Positions 51,761 to 64,000 of a stretch of DNA of 64,000 bases are shown here, one piece after another (position 1 is the first letter of the stretch; the number at the start of each line of letters is the position of its first letter). The DNA lies in contig CACSKA010000004.1 in NCBI GenBank assembly GCA_902706205.1, positions 365,546 through 429,545 of the forward strand. Reading direction: 5' to 3'. The translations under genes were made by a program, and so were the position numbers. A model generated the notes under the pieces. The model was not told where the DNA came from and did no database searches. It saw only the letters and a program-made list of their open reading frames with translations. The stretch is from Chryseobacterium sp. 18061. Lineage in GTDB: Bacteria; Pseudomonadota; Gammaproteobacteria; Enterobacterales; Enterobacteriaceae.

Positions 51761-53665
51761 TCACTCTTCCTGAAGCATCTGTTCCAGCTGTTCGTGCGCA
51801 TCCAGCCACGCCATTTCACACTCTTCCAGCCCTGATTTCGCCGTGGCCTGCTGTTGCAGACACTCGGTGAGTTCCGCTTTTCGTGTTTGGTCGTACAGCC
51901 CGCTGTCGCTGAGTTTTTCTTCTGCGGCCGCAAGCCGGGTATTGAGCTTTTCCATCTCTTTTTCCAGACGGGTAATTTCTTTACGCAGCGGCTGCGTCAG
52001 GGTGCGCAGTTCTGCATCACGACGTTTCTGATCTTTACGTGCCTGAGCGCTGTTGGCGTTGTCTTTTGGCGCGTCGTCATTCTGACTTTCCTGCTTCTGA
52101 ACATCGCTCAGCCATTGCTGATAATCTTCCAGGTCGCCATCGAAAGGTTCCACTTTCGCATCGTGAACCAGATACAGATCGTCAGTGGTGGAGCGCAGCA
52201 GGTGACGGTCGTGCGAGACCACAACCAGCGCGCCTTCGAATTCAATCAGCGCTTCGGTCAGCGCCTGACGCATGTCGAGATCCAGGTGGTTAGTCGGTTC
52301 ATCGAGCAGCAGCAGGTTCGGGCGCTGCCAGACGACCAGTGCCAGCACCAGACGCGCTTTTTCACCGCCGGAGAAGCGACGCGTTTCTTCGCTGACTTTA
52401 TCTCCCTGGAAACCAAAACCGCCGAGATAATCGCGCAGCTGTTGTTCCAGCACGTGCGGCGCCAGACGCACCAGATGCTGCAGCGGCGATTCGTCGGCGC
52501 GTAAAAACTCCAGCTGATGCTGGGCAAAGTAGCCGAGTTTAATACCCTTCGCCAGACCCATCTCACCGCTCTGGGCTTCCAGCTCACCGGCCAGAAGTTT
52601 AATCAGCGTTGATTTACCCGCGCCGTTGCGACCCAACAGGCCAATGCGCGAGCCGGGTACGAGATTGAGTTTAATCGAATCCAGAATGGTGCGATCGCCG
52701 TAGCCCGCGCTGACTTTTTCCATCTTCAGTAATGGATTTGGCAGGCTTTCCGGTTCGCGGAAGCTGAACTGGAATGGGTTATCTACGTGCGCCGGAGCAA
52801 TCAGCTCCATGCGTTCCAGCATCTTCACGCGGCTTTGCGCCTGTTTAGCTTTAGATGCTTTCGCCTTAAAGCGATCAATAAAGCTCTGCAGGTGCGCTAC
52901 TTTTTGCTGTTGGCTTTCGTACATAGACTGCTGCTGAGACAGGCGGGTTGCACGCTGGATCTCAAACGAGGAGTAGTTGCCGGTGTACTCAAACATCGCC
53001 TGTTGTTCGATGTGAATAATTTTGCTGACCACCGGGTCGAGGAAATCGCGGTCATGGGAAATCAGGATTAGCGTGCCCTGATAGCTTTTCAGCCATTTTT
53101 CCAGCCAGATTACAGCGTCGAGATCAAGGTGGTTAGTCGGTTCATCGAGCAGCAGCAGGTCAGAACGACATATCAACGCCTGCGCCAGGTTGAGGCGCAT
53201 ACGCCAGCCGCCGGAGAAGGAGCTGGTTGGACGCTCAAGCTGTTCATTGCTGAAGCCCAGACCGTGTAGCAGGCTGGAGGCGCGGGAGCGAATGGTCCAC
53301 GCATCAATGGCGTCCAGTTTGCCGTGTACGGTGGCGATGGCGTGACCGTCGTTGCGCTCGTTGGCTGCATTCAGTTCGGCTTCAAGTTGACGATATTCGC
53401 GGTCGCCATCAATCACATAGTCGAGAGCAGGCTGAGGGAGGGCAGGAGTTTCCTGATTCACCCACGCTAGCTGCCAGTTTCCCGGATAGGTGAAACTGCC
53501 GCCATCGGCGCTGATCTCGTTTTTTAGCAGCGACAGCAGCGTGGATTTGCCGCAGCCGTTTTTACCCACCAGACCCACTTTTTGCCCAGGGTTAATAATG
53601 GCTGTGGCGTTATCCAGCAGGACACGCACGCCGCGACGAATTTGTAACGAGGAGAAAACAATCAT
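51761..53665 (-). CDS. yheS: ABC-F family ATPase YheS
   Basis: 634 residues. Two ABC domains in one chain without membrane segments: Walker A GLVGKNGCGKSTLL near 31 and GLLGRNGAGKSTL near 340, signatures FSGGWRMRL and FSGGEKARL, Walker B LLLLDEPTNHLDL in both. An inter-domain linker and a C-terminal coiled coil (about 560-634, RKEITRLEKEMEKLNTRLAA) are present. ABC-F proteins act on the ribosome. The specific role of YheS is less clear. Confidence 0.96.
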   Translation of the reverse strand: MIVFSSLQIRRGVRVLLDNATAIINPGQKVGLVGKNGCGKSTLLSLLKNEISADGGSFTYPGNWQLAWVNQETPALPQPALDYVIDGDREYRQLEAELNAANERNDGHAIATVHGKLDAIDAWTIRSRASSLLHGLGFSNEQLERPTSSFSGGWRMRLNLAQALICRSDLLLLDEPTNHLDLDAVIWLEKWLKSYQGTLILISHDRDFLDPVVSKIIHIEQQAMFEYTGNYSSFEIQRATRLSQQQSMYESQQQKVAHLQSFIDRFKAKASKAKQAQSRVKMLERMELIAPAHVDNPFQFSFREPESLPNPLLKMEKVSAGYGDRTILDSIKLNLVPGSRIGLLGRNGAGKSTLIKLLAGELEAQSGEMGLAKGIKLGYFAQHQLEFLRADESPLQHLVRLAPHVLEQQLRDYLGGFGFQGDKVSEETRRFSGGEKARLVLALVVWQRPNLLLLDEPTNHLDLDMRQALTEALIEFEGALVVVSHDRHLLRSTTDDLYLVHDAKVEPFDGDLEDYQQWLSDVQKQESQNDDAPKDNANSAQARKDQKRRDAELRTLTQPLRKEITRLEKEMEKLNTRLAAAEEKLSDSGLYDQTRKAELTECLQQQATAKSGLEECEMAWLDAHEQLEQMLQEE

Positions 53666-53842
53666 AAGGCGCCGTATGTTCAGACTATGTTAAATTGTCA
53701 TTATGATAATGTAGTGTGGTGAACCCAACGCTACACCGGGCGGCAATGGTAGCCCAAAACAACAACGATAGACAAAAGCATTCAGGCGCATCTATGAACA
53801 AGGGATGCGAAATGGCCTGTCTGCTCATTGACCGGGAGGGGA

Positions 53843-54397
53843 ATGATGTCAGAGACAGCAAAAGTTTTGCTGCTGTATGCCCATCCGGAATCTCAGGACT
53901 CGGTGGCCAACCGGGTTTTGCTTAAGCCGGCTCAACAGCTTGAAAACGTGACCGTACATGATTTGTACTCGCACTATCCTGATTTTTTTATCGACATACC
54001 GCGCGAGCAAAAGCTGCTCCAGGAGCATGACGTTATCGTGTTCCAGCATCCGCTTTATACCTATAGCTGTCCGGCTCTGTTGAAAGAGTGGCTTGATCGC
54101 GTTCTTAGCCGCGGTTTCGCCAGCGGCCCTGGGGGGAATCAACTGGCGGGAAAGTACTGGCGTAGCGTGATAACCACCGGCGAACCGGAAAGTGCGTATC
54201 GCCACGACTCCCTCAATCGCTATTCGATGAGCGACGTTTTGCGCCCTTTTGAGCTGACGGCCGCGATGTGTCGTATGCACTGGATGAATCCGATTATTGT
54301 TTACTGGGCGCGTCGGCAGCCACCGGAAGCATTGGCGAGCCATGCCAGAGCTTACGGTGACTGGCTGGCGAATCCTGTCACTCCGGGAGGCCGCTAA
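53843..54397 (+). CDS. kefG: KefB ancillary NAD(P)H-quinone reductase-like KefG
   Basis: 184 residues from the ATG at 53843 ([17 protein letters not shown]), with gggagggg upstream; the second Met is also possible. Flavodoxin-like fold: [37 protein letters not shown]. Required for full KefB activity. Its stop overlaps the kefB start (taATG). Confidence 0.96.
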   Translation: MMSETAKVLLLYAHPESQDSVANRVLLKPAQQLENVTVHDLYSHYPDFFIDIPREQKLLQEHDVIVFQHPLYTYSCPALLKEWLDRVLSRGFASGPGGNQLAGKYWRSVITTGEPESAYRHDSLNRYSMSDVLRPFELTAAMCRMHWMNPIIVYWARRQPPEALASHARAYGDWLANPVTPGGR

Positions 54398-56202
54398 TGG
54401 AAGGAACGGATTTACTGCTGGCGGGCGTGCTGTTCCTGTTCGCCGCAGTTGCCGCGGTGCCCCTGGCCTCGCGTTTAGGTATTGGTCCAGTCCTGGGCTA
54501 TCTGTTAGCGGGGATTGCCATCGGGCCGTGGGGTCTGGGTTTCATCAGCGATGTGGATGAAATACTGCACTTCTCCGAACTCGGCGTGGTGTTCCTGATG
54601 TTCATCATTGGGCTGGAGCTGAATCCGTCTAAGCTCTGGCAGCTGCGACAATCCATTTTTGGCGTGGGCGCGGCGCAGGTTCTTTTGAGTGCGGCGATCC
54701 TCACCGGCTTGCTGATGCTGACCAACTTCTCCTGGCAGGCGGCGGTGATCGGTGGGATCGGGCTGGCGATGTCTTCGACGGCGATGGCGTTGCAGCTAAT
54801 GCGCGAGAAAGGTATGAACCGCAACGAGGCTGGCCAACTGGGCTTTTCGGTGCTGCTTTTCCAGGACTTAGCGGTGATCCCCGCGTTGGCGCTGGTGCCG
54901 CTGTTGGCGGGTGCCGGGGATGAACATCCGGACTGGATCAAAATCGGCATGAAGGTGCTGGCGTTTGTCGGCGTGTTAATTGGCGGGCGGTATTTGCTGC
55001 GGCCGGTGTTCCGCTATATCGCAGGCTCCGGCGTGCGTGAAGTGTTTACCGCGGCTACGCTACTGCTGGTGCTCGGCTCGGCCTTGTTTATGGATGCCCT
55101 GGGTCTGTCGATGGCACTTGGCACGTTTCTCGCGGGTGTTCTGCTGGCGGAAAGTGAATACCGTCACGAGCTGGAAATCGCCATTGAGCCGTTCAAGGGT
55201 CTGCTGCTGGGACTGTTCTTTATCTCCGTCGGCATGGCGTTGAATATTGGGATTTTATATACCCATATCTTGTTGGTGCTGGTAGGTGTGATTGTGCTGG
55301 TGGCGGTGAAGTCACTGGTGCTTTACGCGCTGGCCCGGATTTACGGCCTGCGCAGTTCCGAGCGCATGCAGTTTGCCGTGGTGCTGAGTCAGGGCGGGGA
55401 GTTTGCCTTTGTGCTGTTCTCTGCCGCATCGTCGCAGCGGCTATTTCAGCATGACCAGATGGCACTGCTATTGGTGACGGTAACGATGTCGATGATGACC
55501 ACGCCGCTGCTGATGAAAATCGTCGATAAGTTGCTTTTTCGCCGCATCAATAGCCCGGAAGAAGAAGACGAAACGCCGTGGGTGGAAGATGATAAACCGC
55601 AGGTAATTGTGGTTGGCTTTGGCCGTTTTGGTCAGGTTATTGGCCGTTTGTTGATGGCTAATAAGATGCGAATCACCGTGCTGGAGCGCGACATCAGCGC
55701 GGTTAATCTGATGCGCAAATACGGGTATAAAGTGTATTACGGCGATGCCACTCAGATTGAGCTTCTGCGTTCGGCAGGCGCGGAAGAGGCAGAGTCTATC
55801 GTTATCACCTGTAACGGACCTGAAGACACGATGAAGTTGGTGGAAATTTGCCAGCAGTACTTCCCTCATCTGCATATTTTGGCTCGTGCTCGTGGCCGTG
55901 TGGAAGCGCATGAACTTTTACAGGCGGGCGTGAAACAGTTCTCCCGTGAGACGTTTTCCAGTGCGCTGGAACTGGGGCGCAAAGCGCTTATTACACTCGG
56001 GATGCATCCGCATCAGGCGCATCGTGCGCAGCTTCACTTCCGACGTCTGGATATGCGCATGCTGCGCGAACTGATGCCGGTCCATAGCGATATCCAGCAA
56101 ATTTCCCGCGTGCGGGAAGCACGGCGCGAGCTGGAAGAGATTTTCCAACGTGAAATGCAGCAGGAACGACGTCAGCTGGATGGCTGGGACGAATTTGAAT
56201 AG
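54397..56202 (+). CDS. kefB: Glutathione-regulated K+ efflux antiporter KefB
   Basis: 601 residues. CPA2 antiporter membrane domain (about 1-380, twelve to thirteen helices, with the [14 protein letters not shown] segment). Cytoplasmic RCK_N (about 400-520, [17 protein letters not shown]) binds NAD/glutathione adducts. Gated open by electrophile adducts to acidify the cytoplasm during detoxification. Coupled to kefG, followed by yheV 10 bp later. Confidence 0.97.
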   Translation: MEGTDLLLAGVLFLFAAVAAVPLASRLGIGPVLGYLLAGIAIGPWGLGFISDVDEILHFSELGVVFLMFIIGLELNPSKLWQLRQSIFGVGAAQVLLSAAILTGLLMLTNFSWQAAVIGGIGLAMSSTAMALQLMREKGMNRNEAGQLGFSVLLFQDLAVIPALALVPLLAGAGDEHPDWIKIGMKVLAFVGVLIGGRYLLRPVFRYIAGSGVREVFTAATLLLVLGSALFMDALGLSMALGTFLAGVLLAESEYRHELEIAIEPFKGLLLGLFFISVGMALNIGILYTHILLVLVGVIVLVAVKSLVLYALARIYGLRSSERMQFAVVLSQGGEFAFVLFSAASSQRLFQHDQMALLLVTVTMSMMTTPLLMKIVDKLLFRRINSPEEEDETPWVEDDKPQVIVVGFGRFGQVIGRLLMANKMRITVLERDISAVNLMRKYGYKVYYGDATQIELLRSAGAEEAESIVITCNGPEDTMKLVEICQQYFPHLHILARARGRVEAHELLQAGVKQFSRETFSSALELGRKALITLGMHPHQAHRAQLHFRRLDMRMLRELMPVHSDIQQISRVREARRELEEIFQREMQQERRQLDGWDEFE

Positions 56203-56212
56203 AAGGTGAAAA

Positions 56213-56413
56213 ATGGCAGTCCGTAAACGTTTTATCGCTGGAGCAAAATGTCCGGCATGTCAGGCGCAGGATTCAATGGCAATCTGGCGCGAGAACAATG
56301 TCGATATTGTTGAATGTGTTAAGTGCGGTCACCAAATGCGAGAGGCGGATAAGCAAGCGCGCGAGCACGTTCGCAAAGACGAACAGGTGATTGGTATTTT
56401 TCATCCAGAGTAG
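56213..56413 (+). CDS. yheV: Small zinc-ribbon protein YheV
   Basis: 66 residues with two CxxC knuckles: Cys13/16 (CPAC) and Cys35/38 (CVKC), basic around them. Probable zinc ribbon, function unknown. SD gaaggtg. Co-directional with kefGB, 10 bp after kefB. Confidence 0.94.
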   Translation: MAVRKRFIAGAKCPACQAQDSMAIWRENNVDIVECVKCGHQMREADKQAREHVRKDEQVIGIFHPE

Positions 56414-56507
56414 CGATCTCCGCTGTCTTTTTTTAAGCTAAGGGGTACACGGGTGCAGAATTCCGCTACAATCTGCGCCACTATTCTTCCCATGCTCAGG
56501 AGATATC

Positions 56508-57110
56508 ATGAAAGTAGCAAAAGACCTGGTGGTTAGCCTGGCCTATCAGGTACGTACAGAAGACGGTGTATTGGTTGATGAGTCTCCGGTAAGTGCGCCG
56601 CTCGACTACCTGCATGGTCACGGTTCCCTGATCTCTGGCCTGGAAAAAGCGCTGGAAGATCACGAAGTAGGCGATAAGTTTGACGTTGAAGTTGGCGCGA
56701 ACGACGCTTACGGTCAGTATGATGAAAACCTGGTGCAGCGCGTACCGAAAGACGTCTTCATGGGCGTTGAAGAGCTGCAGGTTGGCATGCGTTTCCTGGC
56801 TGAAACAGACCAAGGGCCAGTTCCGGTTGAAATCACCGAAGTTGAAGACGACCATGTCGTTGTCGACGGTAACCATATGCTGGCTGGCCAGAACCTGAAA
56901 TTCCATGTTGAAGTCATTGCGTTGCGTGAAGCAACTGAAGAAGAACTTGCTCATGGCCACGTTCACGGTGCAAACGACCATCACCACGATCACGACCATG
57001 AAGGCGGTTGCTGCGGCGGCCACGGTCACGATCACGGCGGTCACGATCACGGCGACCATGAACATGGTAAAGGTGGTTGTGGCGGTAACGGCGGCTGCGG
57101 TTGCCACTGA
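56508..57110 (+). CDS. slyD: FKBP-type peptidyl-prolyl isomerase and metallochaperone SlyD
   Basis: 200 residues (E. coli 196). FKBP domain with an IF insert over about 1-150 (SPVSAPLDYLHGHGSLISGL, NDAYGQYD). The tail from about 150 is extremely His/Cys/Gly-rich (HGHVHGANDHHHDHDHEGG, then CCGGHGHDHGGHDHGDHEHG), binding Ni2+/Zn2+ and feeding hydrogenase maturation. Tail length differs slightly from E. coli, a usual place for indels. Confidence 0.97.
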   Translation: MKVAKDLVVSLAYQVRTEDGVLVDESPVSAPLDYLHGHGSLISGLEKALEDHEVGDKFDVEVGANDAYGQYDENLVQRVPKDVFMGVEELQVGMRFLAETDQGPVPVEITEVEDDHVVVDGNHMLAGQNLKFHVEVIALREATEEELAHGHVHGANDHHHDHDHEGGCCGGHGHDHGGHDHGDHEHGKGGCGGNGGCGCH

Positions 57111-57131
57111 TCATCCACTTAGGGTGATAAT

Positions 57132-57160
57132 AAAAAAGCGTGCATGGCACGCTTTTTTTT
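57132..57160. terminator. Bidirectional terminator between slyD and slyX
   Basis: Stem aaaaaagcgtgc / gcacgctttttt with long A- and T-tracts, 21 bp after slyD and 17 bp before the slyX stop on the other strand. Confidence 0.94.
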
Positions 57161-57176
57161 CATCCGATATTTTATA

Positions 57177-57395
57177 TCAGTAATGTGGCGGCGGGGTTTC
57201 TTCTGACTGTGCAGCCATGTGTGACGGCTGGCTCGATTTCAGTTTTTCGACCATCAGGCGCATGTTGTCACGCATTTTGGCCATTTCCATTTCGTGGGAG
57301 GTCACCGTCTGGTTGAGGTCTTCAATGGTGATTTCCTGAAACGCCAGTCGGCTCTCAAGTTCTGCCAGACGCGCTTCTAATGTTATCTCGCTCAT
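57177..57395 (-). CDS. slyX: SlyX coiled-coil protein
   Basis: 72 residues. Continuous heptad-like coiled coil from about 3 to 55 ([19 protein letters not shown]), then a Pro-rich tail ending PPPHY. Function unknown; the position beside slyD and fkpA is conserved. Confidence 0.95.
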   Translation of the reverse strand: MSEITLEARLAELESRLAFQEITIEDLNQTVTSHEMEMAKMRDNMRLMVEKLKSSQPSHMAAQSEETPPPHY

Positions 57396-57471
57396 GATTC
57401 ACCTCATATGTCATTCTGCGGCGGATTCTACTGGACTTTTCCTGCACGTGCAGCCACATAACGAGTCTAAC

Positions 57472-57499
57472 GAAACTTATTTACACAAAAATAGTCTGA
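57472..57499 (+). promoter_or_regulatory. Sigma-E promoter of fkpA
   Basis: -35 GAAACTT (57472-57478) and -10 TCTGA (57495-57499) with a 16-bp spacer, close to the RpoE consensus GGAACTT/TCTGA. It lies about 110 bp before fkpA, whose E. coli counterpart is sigma-E dependent. Confidence 0.85.
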
Positions 57500-57610
57500 A
57501 AAGATTCGAGATTACAGAGCGTTCGTATGTTGATTTGTTCGACAACGATTTATAGTACGCTACTCATTTAATAAACCCTGGGGTGAGATGCCCCGGCCCT
57601 GGAGAAATGG

Positions 57611-58459
57611 ATGAAATCACTGTTTAAAGTAACGCTTCTGGCGACAACGATGGCCGTTGCCCTGAATGCACCGCTGACTTTTGCCGCAGATGCTGCTGCA
57701 AAAACAGCTCCAGCTGCTGACGCCGCTAAAGCCGCACCGGCTAGCCTCAACGCTGCATTCAAAAACGACGACCAGCAATCCGCTTATGCACTGGGTGCAT
57801 CGCTCGGTCGTTACATGGAAAATTCTCTGAAAGAACAGGAAAAACTGGGCATCAAACTGGATAAAGCTCAGCTGATCGCGGGTGTTCAGGATGCGTTTGC
57901 AGATAAGAGCAAACTGTCTGATCAGGAAATCGAGCAGACTCTGCAGACTTTCGAGACTCGCGTAAAAACGTCTGCACAGCAGAAAATGGAAAAAGACGCG
58001 ACTGATAACGAAGCGAAAGGCAAAACCTTCCGCGACACTTTCTCCAAAGAAAAAGGCGTGAAAACCTCTTCTACGGGTCTGATGTATAAAGTCGAGAAAG
58101 CAGGGACCGGCGACGGGCCGAAAGACAGCGACACCGTAGTGGTGAACTACAAGGGTACGCTTATCGATGGTAAAGAATTTGACAACTCTTACACCCGTGG
58201 CGAACCGCTGTCATTCCGTCTGGACGGTGTTATCCCAGGCTGGACTGAAGGCCTGAAAAACATCAAGAAAGGCGGCAAGATCAAGCTGGTCATTCCACCG
58301 GATCTGGCTTACGGCAAAACTGGCGTTCCGGGTATTCCGGCTAACTCCACTCTGGTCTTCGATGTTGAGCTGCTTGACATCAAACCAGCACCGAAAGCAG
58401 AAGCCGCTCCGGCTGCTGCCGCAGACGACAAAGCTGCAGCTGACACCAGTAAGAAATAA
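57611..58459 (+). CDS. fkpA: Periplasmic FKBP-type isomerase/chaperone FkpA
   Basis: 282 residues (E. coli 270). Signal peptide about 1-25 (LNAPLTFAADA), Ala-rich linker, helical dimerisation domain about 45-150, FKBP domain about 155-258 (VVNYKGTLIDGKEFDNSYTR), and an Ala/Lys-rich tail. The extra length lies in the Ala-rich ends. Folds outer-membrane and periplasmic proteins under envelope stress. Confidence 0.97.
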   Translation: MKSLFKVTLLATTMAVALNAPLTFAADAAAKTAPAADAAKAAPASLNAAFKNDDQQSAYALGASLGRYMENSLKEQEKLGIKLDKAQLIAGVQDAFADKSKLSDQEIEQTLQTFETRVKTSAQQKMEKDATDNEAKGKTFRDTFSKEKGVKTSSTGLMYKVEKAGTGDGPKDSDTVVVNYKGTLIDGKEFDNSYTRGEPLSFRLDGVIPGWTEGLKNIKKGGKIKLVIPPDLAYGKTGVPGIPANSTLVFDVELLDIKPAPKAEAAPAAAADDKAAADTSKK

Positions 58460-58466
58460 GTGTTTG

Positions 58467-58499
58467 AAAGCCGCCGTCCGAAAGGGCGGCGGTTTTTTA
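58467..58499 (+). terminator. fkpA terminator
   Basis: Stem ccgccgtcc-gaaa-gggcggcgg (one G-U pair) followed by a T6 tract, 7 bp after the stop. Confidence 0.93.
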
Positions 58500-58577
58500 T
58501 TGGGCGCAATATAATTAAGACTGGAAAGCGCCAAGTGTGCGTATTACTTTAGATGCCTCAATTTTGATGATGATAAT

Positions 58578-58607
58578 GAGCCTGCCCTGACAACTAACGA
58601 CAGGCTC
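58578..58607 (+). other. Inverted repeat in the yheO leader
   Basis: Gagcctg / caggctc with a 16-nt loop, just upstream of the yheO SD (aaggag at 58613-58618). It could be an operator or an RNA hairpin limiting access to the SD; no partner is known. Confidence 0.4.
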
Positions 58608-58629
58608 CTGAAAAGGAGTGCTTTTTTTC

Positions 58630-59352
58630 ATGTCCAGGTCGCTTTTAACCAACGAAACCAGTGAGCTTGATTTACTGGATCAACGTCCTTTCGACCAGAC
58701 CGATTTTGATATTCTGAAATCTTACGAAGCGGTTGTGGACGGGTTAGCGATGCTCATTGGCTCTCATTGCGAAATCGTGCTTCACTCTTTGCAGGATCTC
58801 AAATGTTCCGCCATCCGTATTGCCAACGGTGAACACACCGGCCGTAAAATCGGCTCTCCTATTACTGATTTAGCGCTTCGCATGCTTCATGACATGACCG
58901 GTGCGGACAGTAGCGTATCCAAATGCTATTTCACTCGCGCGAAAAGCGGCGTACTGATGAAGTCTGTCACTATCGCTATCCGTAATCGTGAACAGCGTGT
59001 GATTGGGCTGCTGTGTATCAACATGAACCTTGATGTCCCGTTCTCGCAAATCATGGGCACCTTTATTCCGCCGGAAGTCCCGGAAGTAAACTCCCAGGTG
59101 AACTTTGCTTCCTCTGTGGAAGACCTCGTGACTCAGACGCTGGAATTCACCATCGAAGAGGTCAACGCCGATCGCAACGTTTCTAACAACGCAAAAAATC
59201 GCCAGATCGTGCTTAATCTTTATGAGAAAGGGATCTTCGATATCAAAGATGCTATCAATCAGGTCGCCGATCGTTTGAATATCTCCAAACACACCGTCTA
59301 TCTCTACATCCGCCAGTTCAAAAGTGGCGATTTCCAGGGGCAAGATAAGTAA
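58630..59352 (+). CDS. yheO: YheO: PAS-like/DauR-type helix-turn-helix regulator
   Basis: 240 residues from the ATG at 58630 ([16 protein letters not shown]), the E. coli length; a GTG at 58618 overlaps the SD and was rejected. N-terminal YheO-like PAS sensor (about 25-140), C-terminal HTH (about 190-235, [20 protein letters not shown]). Heads a unit with tusDCB: its stop overlaps the tusD start. The signal sensed is unknown. Confidence 0.94.
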   Translation: MSRSLLTNETSELDLLDQRPFDQTDFDILKSYEAVVDGLAMLIGSHCEIVLHSLQDLKCSAIRIANGEHTGRKIGSPITDLALRMLHDMTGADSSVSKCYFTRAKSGVLMKSVTIAIRNREQRVIGLLCINMNLDVPFSQIMGTFIPPEVPEVNSQVNFASSVEDLVTQTLEFTIEEVNADRNVSNNAKNRQIVLNLYEKGIFDIKDAINQVADRLNISKHTVYLYIRQFKSGDFQGQDK

Positions 59353-59738
59353 TGCGTTTTGCCCTGATGGTGACGGGCCCTGCCTACGGCACTCAACAGT
59401 CCAGCAGTGCATGGCAGTTTGCGAATGCAGTGTTAGCTGAAGGGCATGAACTCGTGAGCGTGTTTTTCTATCGTGAAGGGGTTTACAACGCCAATCAGTT
59501 TACCGCGCCGGCAAATGATGAGTTCGATGTGGTACGGGCCTGGCAGTCTTTGCATCAGAAGTATGGTGTGGCGCTGCATATCTGTGTTGCCGCGGCGTTA
59601 CGTCGGGGAGTGACTGATGAAACCGAAGCTAAACCGCTTGGTTTGACTGGTTTCAATCTGCAGCCTGGCTTCACGTTAAGTGGGCTGGGTGCGCTGGCAG
59701 AAGCCTCCCTGACCTGCGATCGAATGGTGCAATTCTGA
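59352..59738 (+). CDS. tusD: Sulfurtransferase TusD
   Basis: 128 residues, DsrE fold. Active Cys78 in [11 protein letters not shown]. Accepts persulfide from TusA and passes it to TusE for 2-thiouridine at tRNA wobble U34. Start overlaps the yheO stop and end overlaps tusC by 1 nt. Confidence 0.97.
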   Translation: MRFALMVTGPAYGTQQSSSAWQFANAVLAEGHELVSVFFYREGVYNANQFTAPANDEFDVVRAWQSLHQKYGVALHICVAAALRRGVTDETEAKPLGLTGFNLQPGFTLSGLGALAEASLTCDRMVQF

Positions 59739-60094
59739 TGAAACGCGTAGCCTATGTCTTTATGACCGCCCCGCACGGTAGCAGTGCCGGAAGGGAAGGG
59801 CTTGATGCGCTGCTGGCGACTTCGGCGCTGACAGAAGACATTGGCGTCTTTTTTGTCGGTGACGGTGTGTTCCAGCTTCTCAGCAACCAACATCCTGCAA
59901 ACATTCTGGCTCGCGACTACATTCCCACGTTCAAGCTGATGTCGCTCTATGATATCGAAAACTGTTGGCTATGCGCTGCTTCACTGCGCGAACGTGGTTT
60001 GAGTGAATCTTCTTTTATTATTGAGTCAGATATTTTGGAGCCCGATTTGCTCCGTCAACGGCTCGATGATTACGATGCGATTTTGCGATTCTGA
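59738..60094 (+). CDS. tusC: Sulfur relay protein TusC
   Basis: 118 residues, DsrF-like; no active cysteine needed. Forms the TusBCD hexamer. Start overlaps tusD by 1 nt; 7 bp before tusB. Confidence 0.96.
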   Translation: MKRVAYVFMTAPHGSSAGREGLDALLATSALTEDIGVFFVGDGVFQLLSNQHPANILARDYIPTFKLMSLYDIENCWLCAASLRERGLSESSFIIESDILEPDLLRQRLDDYDAILRF

Positions 60095-60101
60095 GGTAAC
60101 G

Positions 60102-60389
60102 ATGCTGCATACCCTTAGCCACTCTCCCTGGCAACATGATATCAGCGCCCAGCTTCGTTTAGTCAGCCCGGGCGATGACCTGCTGCTACTGTCAGACGGC
60201 GTCATTGCTGCCCTGGACGGTAGCCGCTTCCTTGATATTCTCACCGCCGCCCCCATAACTCTGTATGCGCTAGAAGAGGACATTGAGGCCCGCGGTCTCA
60301 CCGGTCAAATTTCGAGCGACGTCGTCAGGGTTAGCTATAATGACTTCGTCAGACTCACGATCCAACATGCCGGACAACTCACTTGGTAA
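60102..60389 (+). CDS. tusB: Sulfur relay protein TusB
   Basis: 95 residues from the ATG at 60102 ([13 protein letters not shown]), SD gaggt; upstream in-frame starts fall inside tusC. DsrH-like third subunit of TusBCD. Its C-terminus (QHAGQLTW) and length match E. coli. Confidence 0.96.
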   Translation: MLHTLSHSPWQHDISAQLRLVSPGDDLLLLSDGVIAALDGSRFLDILTAAPITLYALEEDIEARGLTGQISSDVVRVSYNDFVRLTIQHAGQLTW

Positions 60390-60409
60390 CAGAGATCGTT
60401 GTATATTTC

Positions 60410-60438
60410 TTGACACCTTTTCGGCGTGGCCCTAAAAT
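60410..60438 (+). promoter_or_regulatory. str operon promoter
   Basis: TTGACA (60410-60415), 17-bp spacer, TAAAAT (60433-60438). A near-ideal sigma-70 promoter with a GC-rich start region typical of ribosomal operons, 74 bp before rpsL. Confidence 0.92.
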
Positions 60439-60460
60439 TTCGCGTCCTCATATTATATGA

Positions 60461-61451
<991 letters not shown>

Positions 61452-61535
61452 TCCCTTCGGAGTGTTAGTCCCCAGGCGAGCGCTTCAGGTAAGTTGCTCG
61501 CTCTGGGTTACTCAAATGAACGTCTCAGGATATAG

Positions 61536-63659
<2,124 letters not shown>

Positions 63660-63699
63660 GCCGCAAGGTTAAAACTAATGTCCCGTGCTCTCTCCTTGA

Positions 63700-64000
<301 letters not shown>

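Noticed and set aside
56496..57107. 203-codon minus-strand frame over slyD
   Set aside because: Val/Ala/Thr-rich mirror of the SlyD His/Gly tail; slyD is unambiguous.

Overview
The window is chromosomal DNA from a member of the Enterobacteriaceae. Nearly every protein is a close match to Escherichia coli/Salmonella housekeeping proteins, and gene order follows the E. coli malPQ-feo-ompB-mrcA-aroKB-nir-crp-str region. It is not E. coli itself: gntT is missing between malQ and nfuA, nirC is missing from the nir operon, a codA-type cytosine deaminase sits beside nirB, a DUF1471 gene lies between bioH and feoC, and yhfG and fic are merged into one reading frame. Two ERIC elements and a REP pair also fit an enteric close to Enterobacter, Citrobacter or Klebsiella. 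The genus cannot be fixed by eye. No prophage, insertion sequence, CRISPR array, tRNA or rRNA was seen.

Layout, left to right. 1-4.5 kb: end of malQ, REP pair, nfuA and gntX leftward, bioH rightward, a small secreted DUF1471 protein. 4.5-10.7 kb: feoABC (ferrous iron uptake, with FNR-like and Fur-like sites), tex and greB, all leftward. 10.8-13 kb: ompR-envZ. 13-21 kb: pckA, a DUF4153 membrane protein, hslO-hslR-yrfG-igaA. 21.3-24.5 kb: nudE and mrcA (PBP1a). 24.6-28 kb: ERIC copy 1 and the hofMNOPQ pilus/secretin cluster. 28-35 kb: the aroK-aroB-damX-dam-rpe-gph-trpS superoperon. 35-42.4 kb: the lipoprotein gene yhfL, cysG and nirDB, codA, tsgA. 42.6-46 kb: ppiA, ERIC copy 2, the yhfG-fic fusion, pabA and argD (ArgR boxes). 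46-53.7 kb: yhfK, crp, yhfA, prkB, yheU, yheT, yheS. 53.8-60.4 kb: kefG-kefB-yheV, slyD, slyX, fkpA (sigma-E promoter), yheO-tusDCB. 60.4-64 kb: the str operon rpsL-rpsG-fusA and the start of tufA, cut by the window end.

Most of the DNA is ordinary core genome. The item most worth following is the in-frame merger of the YhfG (FicA) antitoxin N-terminus with the Fic domain at 43472-44071. It has lost the rest of both parents, and its antitoxin motif reads S-x-x-x-D-V where E. coli has S-x-x-x-E-G. The lineage-specific losses and gains at the gntT, nirC and codA loci, and a possible gene remnant at 35124-35299, come next.
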